Notes: generated from the letters alone by a model not told the origin. 25,468 nt of DNA from 1-14-0-10-37-14 sp037130845 (GCA_037130845.1 JBAXSE010000018.1:1-25468); one strand, 5' to 3'. Shown: positions 1 to 7,019, counted from the first letter of the stretch. Numbers and translations are program-made.

Positions 1-20
1 AGCAATTATCTCTCATCTGA

Positions 21-45
21 TACCCCGTCAGCTTGCTGCGGGGTA
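21..45. repeat. GC-rich palindrome, possible terminator
   Basis: TACCCCG (21-27), one bulged T, CAGC, a TT loop, GCTG, then CGGGGTA to 45 form a long hairpin. It is followed by AATTCATTCTT, a weak T-rich tail. It may end an upstream gene outside the window or be a dispersed palindrome. The sequence alone does not decide. Confidence 0.5.
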
Positions 46-78
46 ATTCATTCTTAGTTGTATTATAACCCATGGTAA

Positions 79-108
79 TTTTATCCCTGCGAAGGCAGGG
101 ATCTGTAA
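79..108 (+). repeat. REP-like palindrome with ATCTGTA flank (copy 1)
   Basis: ATCCCTGC (83-90), loop GAAG, GCAGGGAT (95-102), then CTGTAA. A copy in opposite orientation at 18381-18408 matches over 27 nt with one loop difference. Related hairpins with the same 3' ATCTG(T/A)A flank lie at 6908-6932 and 18249-18276, so this appears to be a dispersed intergenic palindrome family. Confidence 0.7.
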
Positions 109-216
109 GACGTAACAAATGTTAATTTTACGATAACGACTAAGTTTAGATATAGCTTAATTTTAGTTGTATTATATCCTATTTTTAATTGTCTAGCCAT
201 TGAATAACATAAAGTC

Positions 217-245
217 TTGACAAGCAGGCCTCCCGAGACTAAAAT
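217..245 (+). promoter_or_regulatory. Sigma-70-type promoter of groESL
   Basis: TTGACA at 217-222 and TAAAAT at 240-245 are separated by exactly 17 bp. The predicted transcription start falls at the beginning of the CIRCE operator, the usual arrangement for HrcA-controlled chaperonin operons. Confidence 0.85.
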
Positions 246-252
246 GGGTCTG

Positions 253-279
253 TTAGCACTCTTGATACAAGACTGCTAA
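253..279 (+). promoter_or_regulatory. CIRCE operator (HrcA binding site)
   Basis: TTAGCACTC (253-261), a 9-nt spacer, GACTGCTAA (271-279). The CIRCE consensus is TTAGCACTC-N9-GAGTGCTAA, so only one base of 18 differs. Its place just downstream of the -10 box and upstream of groES matches known heat-shock repression by HrcA. No hrcA gene is in the window. Confidence 0.93.
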
Positions 280-346
280 AAAATAAATTAAATAAAGATA
301 GCGGTTTTCTACAGTTTGTGTGGATAAACTGGGATCAAAAAATTAT

Positions 347-637
347 ATGAATTTAAAACCATTGCATGCTAATGTAATCGTTAAGGCCTTGGCCGATGAA
401 ACGATTACGAAGTCCGGTATCGTTATCCCTGATACTGTCAGCAAAGAAAAGCCGGAAAAAGGTGAAGTTGTTGCTGTCGGCACCGGAAGAATTTTGGATA
501 ATGGCCAGAGCGCTCCGATGAGCGTCAAGGTTGGAGACAAGGTAATGTTCCGCAAGTATTCTCCTGATGAGATTAAGGTTGATGGCGAGACTTATCTGGT
601 TATTAAGGAGCAGGATATTGTGTTGATCATTTCGTAG
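347..637 (+). CDS. groES: Co-chaperonin GroES (Cpn10)
   Basis: GroES forms the heptameric lid of the GroEL folding chamber in the cytoplasm. The protein from ATG 347 is 96 aa, the family's usual length, and opens with the typical MNLKPLHANVIVK. Further Cpn10 signatures follow: SGIVIPDTV, the glycine-rich GEVVAVGTGR segment, VKVGDKVMFRKY and a C-terminal DIVLIIS. The SGIVIPD stretch is the mobile loop that binds GroEL. A GTG at 320 would add nine untypical residues, so I prefer ATG 347; GGGA at 331-334 is a weak ribosome-binding site. It is the first gene behind the CIRCE promoter. groEL follows, but only after an unusual ~540-bp interval, where these genes are normally almost adjacent. Confidence 0.97.
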   Translation: MNLKPLHANVIVKALADETITKSGIVIPDTVSKEKPEKGEVVAVGTGRILDNGQSAPMSVKVGDKVMFRKYSPDEIKVDGETYLVIKEQDIVLIIS

Positions 638-645
638 TTGAGTTT

Positions 646-676
646 ACCTCCGTGAACACGGAGGTCTCCCCACGAG
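646..676. repeat. Left 31-nt inverted repeat of the groES-groEL insert
   Basis: Hairpin ACCTCCGT (646-653), loop GAAC, ACGGAGGT (658-665), then CTCCCCACGAG (666-676). Its reverse complement matches 1140-1170 at 29 of 31 positions. The two differences pair with each other in the hairpin (C-G here, T-A on the right), so both copies keep an 8-bp stem. It lies 9 nt after the groES stop and could also weaken read-through. Confidence 0.85.
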
Positions 677-773
677 GGCTGACTCGTAATATTCACTAAT
701 CGTTCCACAAAACTGAGTCAAAAGAATTTTCTGTATTTCATTCATAATCAATAATTCGATGATTATGCAAAAG

Positions 774-1067
774 ATGCATTATTTATATATCCTGACAAAT
801 AGTGAAAACGAAGTGCTTTATGTTGGAATAACAAATAATTTAATCCGCAGAATTTGAGAACACAAACACAAAGTGTATGATAGCTTTACGGCCGAATATA
901 ATATAGATAAACTAGTCTATTATCAAAACTTGTCAGTGTTCACAATGAATGAGGCACGAGTCAAAGAAATAAGTGCAAAAAAATGGAGTAGAGGGTGGAA
1001 AAGAAAATTGATAAATGATTTTAATCCAATGTGGAAAGATCTTTATCCTAATTTGAGGTATTTCTAG
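774..1067 (+). pseudogene. GIY-YIG nuclease (YhbQ/UPF0213-like), interrupted by TGA
   Basis: Read from ATG 774, 97 codons encode a complete small GIY-YIG domain except for a TGA at 855-857. Visible family features in order are YLYILTN, LYVGITNNLIRR, the TGA, EHKHK, YNIDKLVYY, the helix with the catalytic-type Glu (ARVKE), KKWSRGWKRKLI and NPMWKDLYP. Relatives usually have an aromatic residue, often Trp, at the TGA position (RRIWEHK), so one TGG-to-TGA change explains it. Everything else, including the Arg and Glu expected in the active site, is intact, so the break looks recent or is read through. A downstream GTG at 873 would make only a fragment lacking the GIY-YIG core. The role of these small cellular nucleases is poorly known. 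Confidence 0.85.
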
Positions 1068-1139
1068 AAATTAAAATAAATTCCGAAACATCAGATTTCC
1101 GCGCGCGTATTGTCATCGATTCAAATTTGATGATTGATG

Positions 1140-1170
1140 CTCGTGGGGAGATCTCCGTGTTCACGGAGAT
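1140..1170. repeat. Right 31-nt inverted repeat, hairpin holding the groEL ribosome-binding site
   Basis: CTCGTGGGGAG (1140-1150), then ATCTCCGT (1151-1158), loop GTTC, ACGGAGAT (1163-1170). The GGAGA of the 3' arm is the best Shine-Dalgarno candidate for groEL (ATG at 1181). When the hairpin forms, this sequence is base-paired. The copy is complementary to 646-676. Confidence 0.8.
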
Positions 1171-1180
1171 GAATACATTT

Positions 1181-2821
1181 ATGTCAAAAATTATAATCTT
1201 TGATGAGAAGGCCAGATTGGCCTTAAAGAGAGGCGCCGACCAGCTGGCGGACGCTGTAAAAGTCACTATGGGTCCTAAGGGCCGCAACGTGGTCATCGAA
1301 CGTTCCTATGGCGCTCCGATCATTACCAAGGATGGTGTGACCGTGGCTAAGGAAGTGGAACTGGAAGACCGTTTTGAGAACATCGGCGCCGAGATTATTA
1401 AGGAAGCGGCCAGTAAAACCAATGACGCTGCCGGTGACGGCACCACTACTGCCACGGTTTTGGCCCAGTCTATTATTAGCGAAGGCATGAAGCTGGTCGC
1501 AGCCGGTGTCAATCCGATCGAGATCCGCCAGGGGATTGAGAAAAAGGTAGCCGAAGTGGTCAAGAACCTCAAGGCCATGAGCAAGGTTATTTCTACCCGC
1601 GAAGAAATCGCCCAGGTGGCCAGCATCTCGGCCAACGACCCGGAAATCGGTGCTATTATCGCTGAGGCCATGGAATCGGTCGGCAACGATGGCGTTATCA
1701 CTGTCGAAGAAGGCCAGTCCTTCGGCGTAGAAAAGGAAGTGGTTGAAGGCATGCAGTTTGACAAGGGTTACGTCACTCCTTATATGGTGACCAATCCAGA
1801 ATCGATGAAGGCCGAAATGACTGATCCTTATATTCTGATCACAGACAAGAAAATTTCTTCTATCCATGATATTTTGCCTCTTTTGGAAAAGATTGTGCAG
1901 TCCGGCCGCAAGGATGTGGTGGTGATTGCCGATGATATCGACGGTGAGGCCCTCTCGACCTTTATCGTTAATAAATTGCGCGGCACCTTTAATGTCTTGG
2001 GCATTAAGGCCCCGGGTTTTGGTGATCGCCGCAAGATGATGTTGGAAGACATTGCCGTCTTAACCGGCGGCCGCGTTATCTCCGAAGAAGTCGGCCTCAA
2101 ATTGGATGCCGCTGATTTAGCTGATCTTGGACAAGCCCGCAAGGTAATTTGCACTAAGGACAATACGACTATTATTGACGGTAAGGGCGACGAAGCCAAG
2201 ATTAAGGCTCGCGTCGAACAGCTTAAGCGTGAAAAGGAATTGTCCGAATCGGAGTATGATAAGGAAAAGATTATGGAGCGCTTAGCCAAAATGGCCGGCG
2301 GCGTAGCTGTTATCAAAGTCGGCGCCGCCACCGAAACCGAAATGAAAGAAAAGAAAGACCGCATCGAAGATGCTTTGAACGCCACGCGCGCGGCCGTGGA
2401 AGAGGGCGTGGTGCCGGGCGGAGGCCTAGCTCTAGCTCTGGCTGGCAATTCCTTTGCCGGCGATGACCAGGGCAGCGTCGGTTCCCGCGTTATCAGCGCC
2501 GCCTTGTTGGCCCCTATCAAGCAGATAGCCGCCAATGCTGGCAAAGATGGCTCTCTGGTGCTTTATGCTATTATGAGCGAGCACAAGGCCGGTAAGACTA
2601 ATCTGGGCTATAACGCCGCCAATGATACTTTTGTCGATATGTTTGAAGCCGGCATTATTGATCCGACCAAGGTGGTGCGTTCTGCCTTGGAGAATGCCGC
2701 CTCTGCTGCCATGATGTTCTTGACCACCGAAGCAGTTATTGTCGAAAAGCCGAAAGATAAGGATGAACACGATCATGGCGGAGGTATGGGAGGCATGAAT
2801 CCCGGGATGATGGGAATGTAG
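1181..2821 (+). CDS. groEL: Chaperonin GroEL (Cpn60)
   Basis: GroEL is the ATP-driven tetradecameric folding chamber that works with GroES. From ATG 1181 the product is 546 aa, normal for the family, and begins MSKIIIFDEKARLALKRGAD. ATP-site features are present: the GDGTTTATVLA loop (Asp near 86, the E. coli D87 equivalent), the Asp of RIEDALNATRAAVEEG (E. coli D398), and the VPGGG motif. The tail is the usual Gly/Met-rich repeat ending GGMNPGMMGM, preceded by an acidic DKDEHDH segment. An in-frame ATG at 1169 lies inside the hairpin, and further upstream extension (to 1127) is non-homologous. Expression should follow the groES promoter and CIRCE, with possible extra control by the hairpin at 1151-1170. 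Confidence 0.98.
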   Translation: MSKIIIFDEKARLALKRGADQLADAVKVTMGPKGRNVVIERSYGAPIITKDGVTVAKEVELEDRFENIGAEIIKEAASKTNDAAGDGTTTATVLAQSIISEGMKLVAAGVNPIEIRQGIEKKVAEVVKNLKAMSKVISTREEIAQVASISANDPEIGAIIAEAMESVGNDGVITVEEGQSFGVEKEVVEGMQFDKGYVTPYMVTNPESMKAEMTDPYILITDKKISSIHDILPLLEKIVQSGRKDVVVIADDIDGEALSTFIVNKLRGTFNVLGIKAPGFGDRRKMMLEDIAVLTGGRVISEEVGLKLDAADLADLGQARKVICTKDNTTIIDGKGDEAKIKARVEQLKREKELSESEYDKEKIMERLAKMAGGVAVIKVGAATETEMKEKKDRIEDALNATRAAVEEGVVPGGGLALALAGNSFAGDDQGSVGSRVISAALLAPIKQIAANAGKDGSLVLYAIMSEHKAGKTNLGYNAANDTFVDMFEAGIIDPTKVVRSALENAASAAMMFLTTEAVIVEKPKDKDEHDHGGGMGGMNPGMMGM

Positions 2822-2825
2822 AGTC

Positions 2826-2860
2826 AATTAACAATTATCAACTTTTAATTATCAATTAGG
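2826..2860. repeat. AT-rich AATTATCAA-type repeat
   Basis: Imperfect repeats of the unit (TT)AATTATCAA follow groEL. A very similar tract, in opposite orientation, is found inside tsaD at 9267-9298, where it is translated. This suggests a dispersed low-complexity unit. Confidence 0.5.
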
Positions 2861-2868
2861 GATAATGC

Positions 2869-2903
2869 AATAGCCGCTCTGTCACGGGGCGGCTATTTGT
2901 TTT
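2869..2903 (+). terminator. Intrinsic terminator of groESL
   Basis: AATAGCCGC paired with GCGGCTATT (stem ends at 2869 and 2897), extended inside by TC/GG pairs, followed by TTTGTTTT. It lies about 50 nt after the groEL stop. Confidence 0.85.
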
Positions 2904-2923
2904 GTGTACACAAATTTGTAACA

Positions 2924-2952
2924 TTGAGTCTTGGCCAGAAAAATGCTAGTAT
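2924..2952 (+). promoter_or_regulatory. Putative promoter of the first prepilin gene
   Basis: TTGAGT (2924-2929), 17-bp spacer, TAGTAT (2947-2952), then 26 nt to the ATG at 2979. The pattern fits a sigma-70-type promoter, though the -35 box is imperfect. Confidence 0.55.
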
Positions 2953-2978
2953 TATGACTGATTCTTTTGGCTGATTTT

Positions 2979-4382
2979 ATGATTAAGATAAAAAAATACG
3001 GCTTTACGCTAATAGAAGTCCTGATTGTAATTATCATTATTGGTATTTTGGCTGCGGCTGTTGTATTGGCACTGAATAATAGCAGAGCGAAAGCGCGTGA
3101 TGTTAGAAGGATTACCGATATCAAGCAGATGCAGACTGCCTTGGAGCTATATTATACCGGGGAACAGGGCTATCCGTCTGCTTGGGCGGTCGGTACTCCA
3201 TTGATTGGAGAGAAAGGCGGAGAGACTTTTATGGCCAAGATGCCATCTAACCCAAAGCCTTGGGATGAAGGAGTTTGCCTTCATGGTGCCAGCGATTATA
3301 TTTATACAAGCGAAGATCCCAATACTTATAATATCGGTTATTGTCTGGCTGCCAATGTCAGCGATGTTGGTTCTGGTTTTTGCATTGCCGTGCCTGGCAG
3401 CATTGCCAGTTGTTCTTCGTGCGCCGCGAAGACTTGCGCCGCGGAGGGTAAAAACTGCGGTAATATCTCTGATGGTTGCGGCGGAGTTTTGGATTGCGGC
3501 GCTTGCGCAGGCGCGACCCCTTATTGTTCCAATGATCAGACAACTTGTTTGGCGGAAAATGATTGTCCGACCGCAGTTTGCGGTGATGGTCGGTCTTTGG
3601 TTTGCGGTTCTACCGACTTCACTGCCAACAGCTCTCTCACGTTGGATATTTCTAACGCCGATGCCTATGAAGCGGCTACTACTTACCAAGCGGTTAAGAT
3701 TGGCAATCAGTGTTGGATGGATAAAAACTTGAATATTGGCTTTAAGGATATTACACACGCAATGGATAGTGCTAATCCCGCCGTGGGTATTACTAGATAC
3801 TGTTATAATGACAGTTCGGATAATTGCACTAGCGCCGGCGCTTTATATACTTGGCCTATGGCCATGTATTTATTAAGCTCTTATGATAGCTCGTCATTTA
3901 ACGGTTATACCGGCTCGGGCGCCACAGCCAAGCGTCAGGGGATCTGCCCGGCTGGCTGGCACATACCGAGTGATCGGGAATGGGCTATCTTGGAAGACTA
4001 TCTGGATGTCAATAATATTCCGCCCATCGGCGATGGCGCAACTTGCGCTTCTGATAATTGGGGTTATAACGCGGACCTTAGCTGTGATTTGACCCCCGAC
4101 GCATATAATACCGGCGAGATGTATTGCACAAAGAATGGCAACGGTTGCGGCGCCAAAGTCTTGCCTGGCGGCGGGTCAGGCTTAAATATCCCTTTTGCCG
4201 GCGCCGCTCAGCATGGTGGAATGTTTCAATTTAGTGGTTTTGGGGATGCTGATTATTTATGGTCTTCGTCTCAAAATGCTAATGCTAACAAGGTTTGGGT
4301 TCGCCATATATCTGATGGCAGCTATATTCGCGATCCTCGATACAAAAGCCGCGGTTATTCGCTGCGTTGCCTTAAGGATTAA
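2979..4382 (+). CDS. Type IV prepilin-like protein with Cys-rich linker and FISUMP domain
   Basis: The 467-aa protein starts with a class III (prepilin) signal: KKYG|FTLIEVL, with Gly8/Phe9 at the peptidase site and Glu at mature position 5, followed by a hydrophobic helix and the pseudopilin sequence SRAKARDVRRITDIKQMQTALELYY. Residues ~145-200 are Cys-rich, with the repeated-type motif DGCGGVLDCGAC. The C-terminal ~230 residues match the FISUMP (Fibrobacter succinogenes major paralogous) domain: IGNQCWMDKNLNIG, CYND, ALYTWPMAMYL, GICPAGWHIPSDREW and a final YSLRCLKD. It is likely exported, assembled in or near a pilus, and displays the FISUMP head outside. ATG 2979 is chosen because it puts the signal near the N terminus; an upstream TTG (2967) adds four residues. 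A paralogue lies at 10670-12040. Confidence 0.88.
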   Translation: MIKIKKYGFTLIEVLIVIIIIGILAAAVVLALNNSRAKARDVRRITDIKQMQTALELYYTGEQGYPSAWAVGTPLIGEKGGETFMAKMPSNPKPWDEGVCLHGASDYIYTSEDPNTYNIGYCLAANVSDVGSGFCIAVPGSIASCSSCAAKTCAAEGKNCGNISDGCGGVLDCGACAGATPYCSNDQTTCLAENDCPTAVCGDGRSLVCGSTDFTANSSLTLDISNADAYEAATTYQAVKIGNQCWMDKNLNIGFKDITHAMDSANPAVGITRYCYNDSSDNCTSAGALYTWPMAMYLLSSYDSSSFNGYTGSGATAKRQGICPAGWHIPSDREWAILEDYLDVNNIPPIGDGATCASDNWGYNADLSCDLTPDAYNTGEMYCTKNGNGCGAKVLPGGGSGLNIPFAGAAQHGGMFQFSGFGDADYLWSSSQNANANKVWVRHISDGSYIRDPRYKSRGYSLRCLKD

Positions 4383-4476
4383 ATGTCCATAATTGTTAAA
4401 CCTAAGGGGTTGAATATTTTTGCATTCTTTGGCTATTTATTATAAGCTTATTAACGGATAATAAGAACAATACAAT

Positions 4477-5841
4477 ATGATTACTAACCCCTCTATTTTT
4501 AAGGCTTATGATATCCGTGGCGTCTATGGCACGGATTACGATGAAGATTTGGCCTATCGCCTTGGCCTGGCTTTTGCGATTATGCGCGCTCAAGAATTGG
4601 GCCGTCCCGGACCGAAGTTGGTAACGGCACGCGATATGCGCTTATCCAGCCCATCTTTGCAGGCAGCATTGATTAAGGGCATGATAGACGGAGGAGCCCA
4701 AGTGGTAAATCTCGACTTGGCTAGTACGCCAACTTTTTATTTCGCGGTGGCTAATTATAATTATGACGGCGGTATCCAAGTTTCGGCCAGCCATAACCCC
4801 AAGGATTGGAACGGTTTTAAGCTGGTGCGTGAGAGGGCTTTGCCGGTTGGTGAGGGCACGGGCATGGATGATATTAAAAAAATGGTGATGGGCACGGAGA
4901 TTGCGCCGGTGGCGGTCAAGGGCAGCGTTATTGTCCAAGAAGGAGTGATAAACGACCAAGTTGCCCATGATTTGGATTTTGTGGATGTGGCTGATTTAAA
5001 GACGTTTAAGATTGTGATCGATCCGGCTAATGCCATGGGCAGCCAGTATTTTGATGAGTTGTTTATCCATTTGCCCGGCGAAGTGGAACGTATCAATTGG
5101 GAGTTGGACGGAACTTTCCCTGCGCATGAGGCAGACCCCTTTAAGCCGGAGAATATCGCCTTTTTGGAAAAGGCTGTTTTGTTACAAAAAGCGGATTTTG
5201 GTATTGCCACCGATGGTGACGCTGATCGTATTTTCTTTGTCGACAACGAAGGGCATGCGGTTGAGCCTGGTATTATCCGCGCTGTATTGGCCAAGATTTT
5301 TCTGGAAGAACGCCCAGGCGCCAAGATTGCTTATGATATCCGCCCGGGACGCATTACTCCCGAAACGATCCTTAAGCATGGCGGCAACCCGATTGTAACG
5401 CGGGTTGGCCATTCCTTGATTAAGGCGCAGGCTATCCGCGAGGGCGCTTTTTTCGCCGGTGAGTCGAGCGGCCATTTTTTCCTTAATATGCCGGAAGGTT
5501 GTTATGAAGTGCCTATGATAGTGGCGCTCAAGATTATGGCCGAGTTGTCCAAGTCCGGATTAACCTTTGCCGAATATATCAAGCCTTACAAAAAATATTT
5601 TAATGCCGGAGAGATTAATTCGACTGTGGCCGACCCCAAGGCCAAGATCGCCGAGATTAAAGCTAAGTATGCCGACGGCCAACAGAATGAGATTGACGGC
5701 ATTACGGTTGAATATCCTGATTTTTGGTTCAATGTGCGCGCTTCGAATACCGAGCCTCTGTTGCGTTTGAATCTGGAGGCAGTCAGCAAAGAAGCGATGG
5801 AAGCTAAGCGCGATGAATTGTTGCAGTTAATTAGAAGTTAA
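4477..5841 (+). CDS. manB: Phosphomannomutase/phosphoglucomutase (alpha-D-phosphohexomutase)
   Basis: This enzyme moves phosphate between C6 and C1 of mannose or glucose phosphate through a phosphoserine, feeding nucleotide-sugar and glycan synthesis. At 454 aa it has the family length and all four active-site loops: FKAYDIRG at the N terminus, SASHNP with catalytic Ser105, the metal-binding DGDADR (246-251), the sugar-recognition loop GESSGHF (328-334), and the phosphate-binding RASNTEPLLRL near the C terminus. GESSGHF resembles the dual-specificity PMM/PGM group rather than phosphoglucosamine mutase, but the exact substrate cannot be read with certainty. It starts a tight gene group: the next gene begins 4 bp after its stop, followed by two more small genes with 6- and 9-bp gaps. 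Confidence 0.93.
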   Translation: MITNPSIFKAYDIRGVYGTDYDEDLAYRLGLAFAIMRAQELGRPGPKLVTARDMRLSSPSLQAALIKGMIDGGAQVVNLDLASTPTFYFAVANYNYDGGIQVSASHNPKDWNGFKLVRERALPVGEGTGMDDIKKMVMGTEIAPVAVKGSVIVQEGVINDQVAHDLDFVDVADLKTFKIVIDPANAMGSQYFDELFIHLPGEVERINWELDGTFPAHEADPFKPENIAFLEKAVLLQKADFGIATDGDADRIFFVDNEGHAVEPGIIRAVLAKIFLEERPGAKIAYDIRPGRITPETILKHGGNPIVTRVGHSLIKAQAIREGAFFAGESSGHFFLNMPEGCYEVPMIVALKIMAELSKSGLTFAEYIKPYKKYFNAGEINSTVADPKAKIAEIKAKYADGQQNEIDGITVEYPDFWFNVRASNTEPLLRLNLEAVSKEAMEAKRDELLQLIRS

Positions 5842-5845
5842 AGCA

Positions 5846-6322
5846 ATGATGAATTTTGAAAGACCGCCACAGCCATCAGCGGATAAGGATCAACCGCCTA
5901 AGCGTGTTACCGGCAAGTTTAAAAGTCTGCTGACTGGCGCGGCTATGGGGGTGGTGGCTTTGGCTGGACAGGCGGAAGCCAAGGATAAGCCGATAGAGCG
6001 CAAGTTAACCGCCAAAGAAGGTATTTCCAAGGAGGTTGTCTTCGAAGTTCCGGAATCGGCTATCCCTGACAATTGGTATGAACAGACTGATAGCTTCCGT
6101 TCGGAAGACGGCCTTTTTGAATTTGTGGTCGGCCAGGGTATAAGCCCTGATCAATCGACTGCCATGAAAATGGCCAATATAGACGCAAAAATGAAACAGT
6201 TGCCATCTGGCGGACGGGCTGGTACTATGAACTTTAGACAAGTCAAAGAAAAGATGGTTCTCATAGACGGTACGTATCATTATTACAGGCTATTGGCCAA
6301 AAAAGTGGATCAGAAAAAATAA
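5846..6322 (+). CDS. Secreted protein of unknown function, possibly LPP20/FlgT-like
   Basis: 158 aa, starting 4 bp after manB, with two adjacent possible ATG starts (5846 and 5849). A polar N-terminal stretch (about 24 residues) precedes KFKSLLTGAAMGVVALAGQAEA, which looks like a signal sequence with an AEA cleavage site near residue 45. The mature part has FVVGQGISPDQSTAMKMANIDAK, whose pattern G-x-G-x-S-x-D-x-x-x-A-x-x-x-A resembles domains of the LPP20 or FlgT-N type; the resemblance is by eye. The end (GTYHYYRLLAKKV) is beta-rich and basic. The position suggests co-transcription with manB but gives no specific function. The unusually long n-region before the hydrophobic core is odd. Confidence 0.75.
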   Translation: MMNFERPPQPSADKDQPPKRVTGKFKSLLTGAAMGVVALAGQAEAKDKPIERKLTAKEGISKEVVFEVPESAIPDNWYEQTDSFRSEDGLFEFVVGQGISPDQSTAMKMANIDAKMKQLPSGGRAGTMNFRQVKEKMVLIDGTYHYYRLLAKKVDQKK

Positions 6323-6328
6323 TTATAT

Positions 6329-6589
6329 ATGGACAAGAAAAAACGTTTAATTGAATTGACAGACAGTCTGTTAGTCCACGACGACGACCGTGAATTGTGG
6401 GCCGTGTTGGTGGATGTATTGGCAGAAAAAGACGTGGTGGCATTGCTCGCGGTGCTGGGCAGCCATCCGGACAAGATGGCGCAGTTGAATCACAATCTGC
6501 AATCCAAGCTTGATACTTTGCTGTCTTGCGACCAAGATGAGTGGCAAAGGATAGTGGACCAGGAGATCGCCTTAGTAAAAAATAGTTAA
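6329..6589 (+). CDS. Small acidic helical protein, unrecognised
   Basis: 86 aa, beginning 6 bp after the preceding stop in the manB group. The sequence has no signal peptide or membrane segment and appears helical throughout, with alternating Leu/Val and acidic residues (LLVHDDDRELWAVLVDVLAEKD) and a C-terminal DEWQRIVDQEIALVK. I do not recognise a family. The tight spacing and the codon use like its neighbours support a real gene, probably of a soluble cytoplasmic protein. Confidence 0.7.
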   Translation: MDKKKRLIELTDSLLVHDDDRELWAVLVDVLAEKDVVALLAVLGSHPDKMAQLNHNLQSKLDTLLSCDQDEWQRIVDQEIALVKNS

Positions 6590-6598
6590 AAAACAACT

Positions 6599-6859
6599 AT
6601 GGAAAATTTCGACAACAAACAGCAGGTTCCGGAGGCGGGATCCACAAATGAGAATCTGGATTTGACCAGGAATAAGATGGTTCAGTTTGAAAAAGATAAT
6701 CTAACGGTAGCTGCATCCGGAATAGAAAACCCGGAAGCCGCCACCGAGATGAAAGATGCTTTGGAGGCTCTCAGTACCGGCGCCGGCAACAAAAAAGTGC
6801 AGGCCAAGTTCGAAGAGATTAAAGGCAGGAAAGAAGAATCATTTAATCAAAAGATGTAG
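6599..6859 (+). CDS. Small hydrophilic protein, unrecognised
   Basis: 86 aa, last gene of the manB group, 9 bp after its neighbour. It is strongly hydrophilic, rich in Asn, Glu and Lys, with no Cys, Trp or membrane segment, and probably largely disordered or helical (EMKDALEALSTGAGNKKVQAKFEEIKGRKEE). No family is recognised. The operon ends after it in a cluster of palindromes and a terminator. Confidence 0.65.
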   Translation: MENFDNKQQVPEAGSTNENLDLTRNKMVQFEKDNLTVAASGIENPEAATEMKDALEALSTGAGNKKVQAKFEEIKGRKEESFNQKM

Positions 6860-6878
6860 CACTAATTTATACTTGCCC

Positions 6879-6905
6879 GCCTGCGGTCGGATAGACTCGG
6901 CAGGC
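6879..6905. repeat. Imperfect GC-rich palindrome
   Basis: GCCTGC (6879-6884) can pair with GCAGGC (6900-6905) around a 15-nt loop. It directly precedes the REP-like palindrome at 6908, making a composite repeat after the manB gene group. Confidence 0.45.
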
Positions 6906-6907
6906 TA

Positions 6908-6932
6908 ACCTCCCGCGGGGGAGGTATCTGTA
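6908..6932 (+). repeat. REP-like palindrome with ATCTGTA flank (copy 2)
   Basis: ACCTCCC (6908-6914), loop GCGG, GGGAGGT (6919-6925), then ATCTGTA. The stem differs from copy 1, but the loop size and the ATCTGTA flank are shared. Confidence 0.6.
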
Positions 6933-6986
6933 GAATAATATCCCGTAGATATAGATTGAACTATACTTACCAATTATCTCTGTTTT

Positions 6987-7018
6987 AAAAAACTCTCCGA
7001 TTTATTCGGAGAGTTTTT
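6987..7018. terminator. Bidirectional intrinsic terminator
   Basis: CTCTCCGA (6993-7000), loop TTTAT, TCGGAGAG (7006-7013), with A-run before and T-run after. It can end both the manB group on the plus strand and the convergent gene at 7020-7403. Confidence 0.88.
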
Positions 7019-7019
7019 G

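Larger units (their letters stand above)
1..216. other. Non-coding region upstream of the groESL promoter
   Basis: No gene is seen here. The stretch holds a GC-rich hairpin at 21-45, a REP-like palindrome at 79-108, and a 17-bp direct repeat (54-70 and 163-179, TTAGTTGTATTATA followed by ACC or TCC, one mismatch). The rest is AT-rich. The first hairpin could be the terminator of a gene beyond the left edge. Confidence 0.6.
646..1170. mobile_element. Inverted-repeat-bounded insert between groES and groEL
   Basis: About 525 bp are bounded by 31-nt inverted repeats and contain one broken GIY-YIG gene. The surrounding genes form an operon that is normally tightly spaced, so an insertion is the simplest reading. 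I see no convincing target-site duplication (flanks GAGTTT and GAATAC), and no transposase. Whether the repeats and the nuclease moved together is an inference. Confidence 0.5.

Noticed and set aside
873..1067. A separate 64-aa protein from GTG 873
   Set aside because: It is the C-terminal two thirds of the broken GIY-YIG gene and lacks its core; an independent role is unlikely.
774..1067. Reassigned TGA codon in this organism
   Set aside because: Every other gene reads through its full family length without internal TGA, and Trp is encoded by TGG throughout; one site is not enough.
1223..2827. Long antisense frames opposite groEL
   Set aside because: They follow from the codon pattern of a conserved gene and show no family features of their own.
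3147..3758. Antisense frame over the first pilin gene
   Set aside because: The composition is that of a shadow frame, and the pilin-FISUMP frame on the other strand explains the region.
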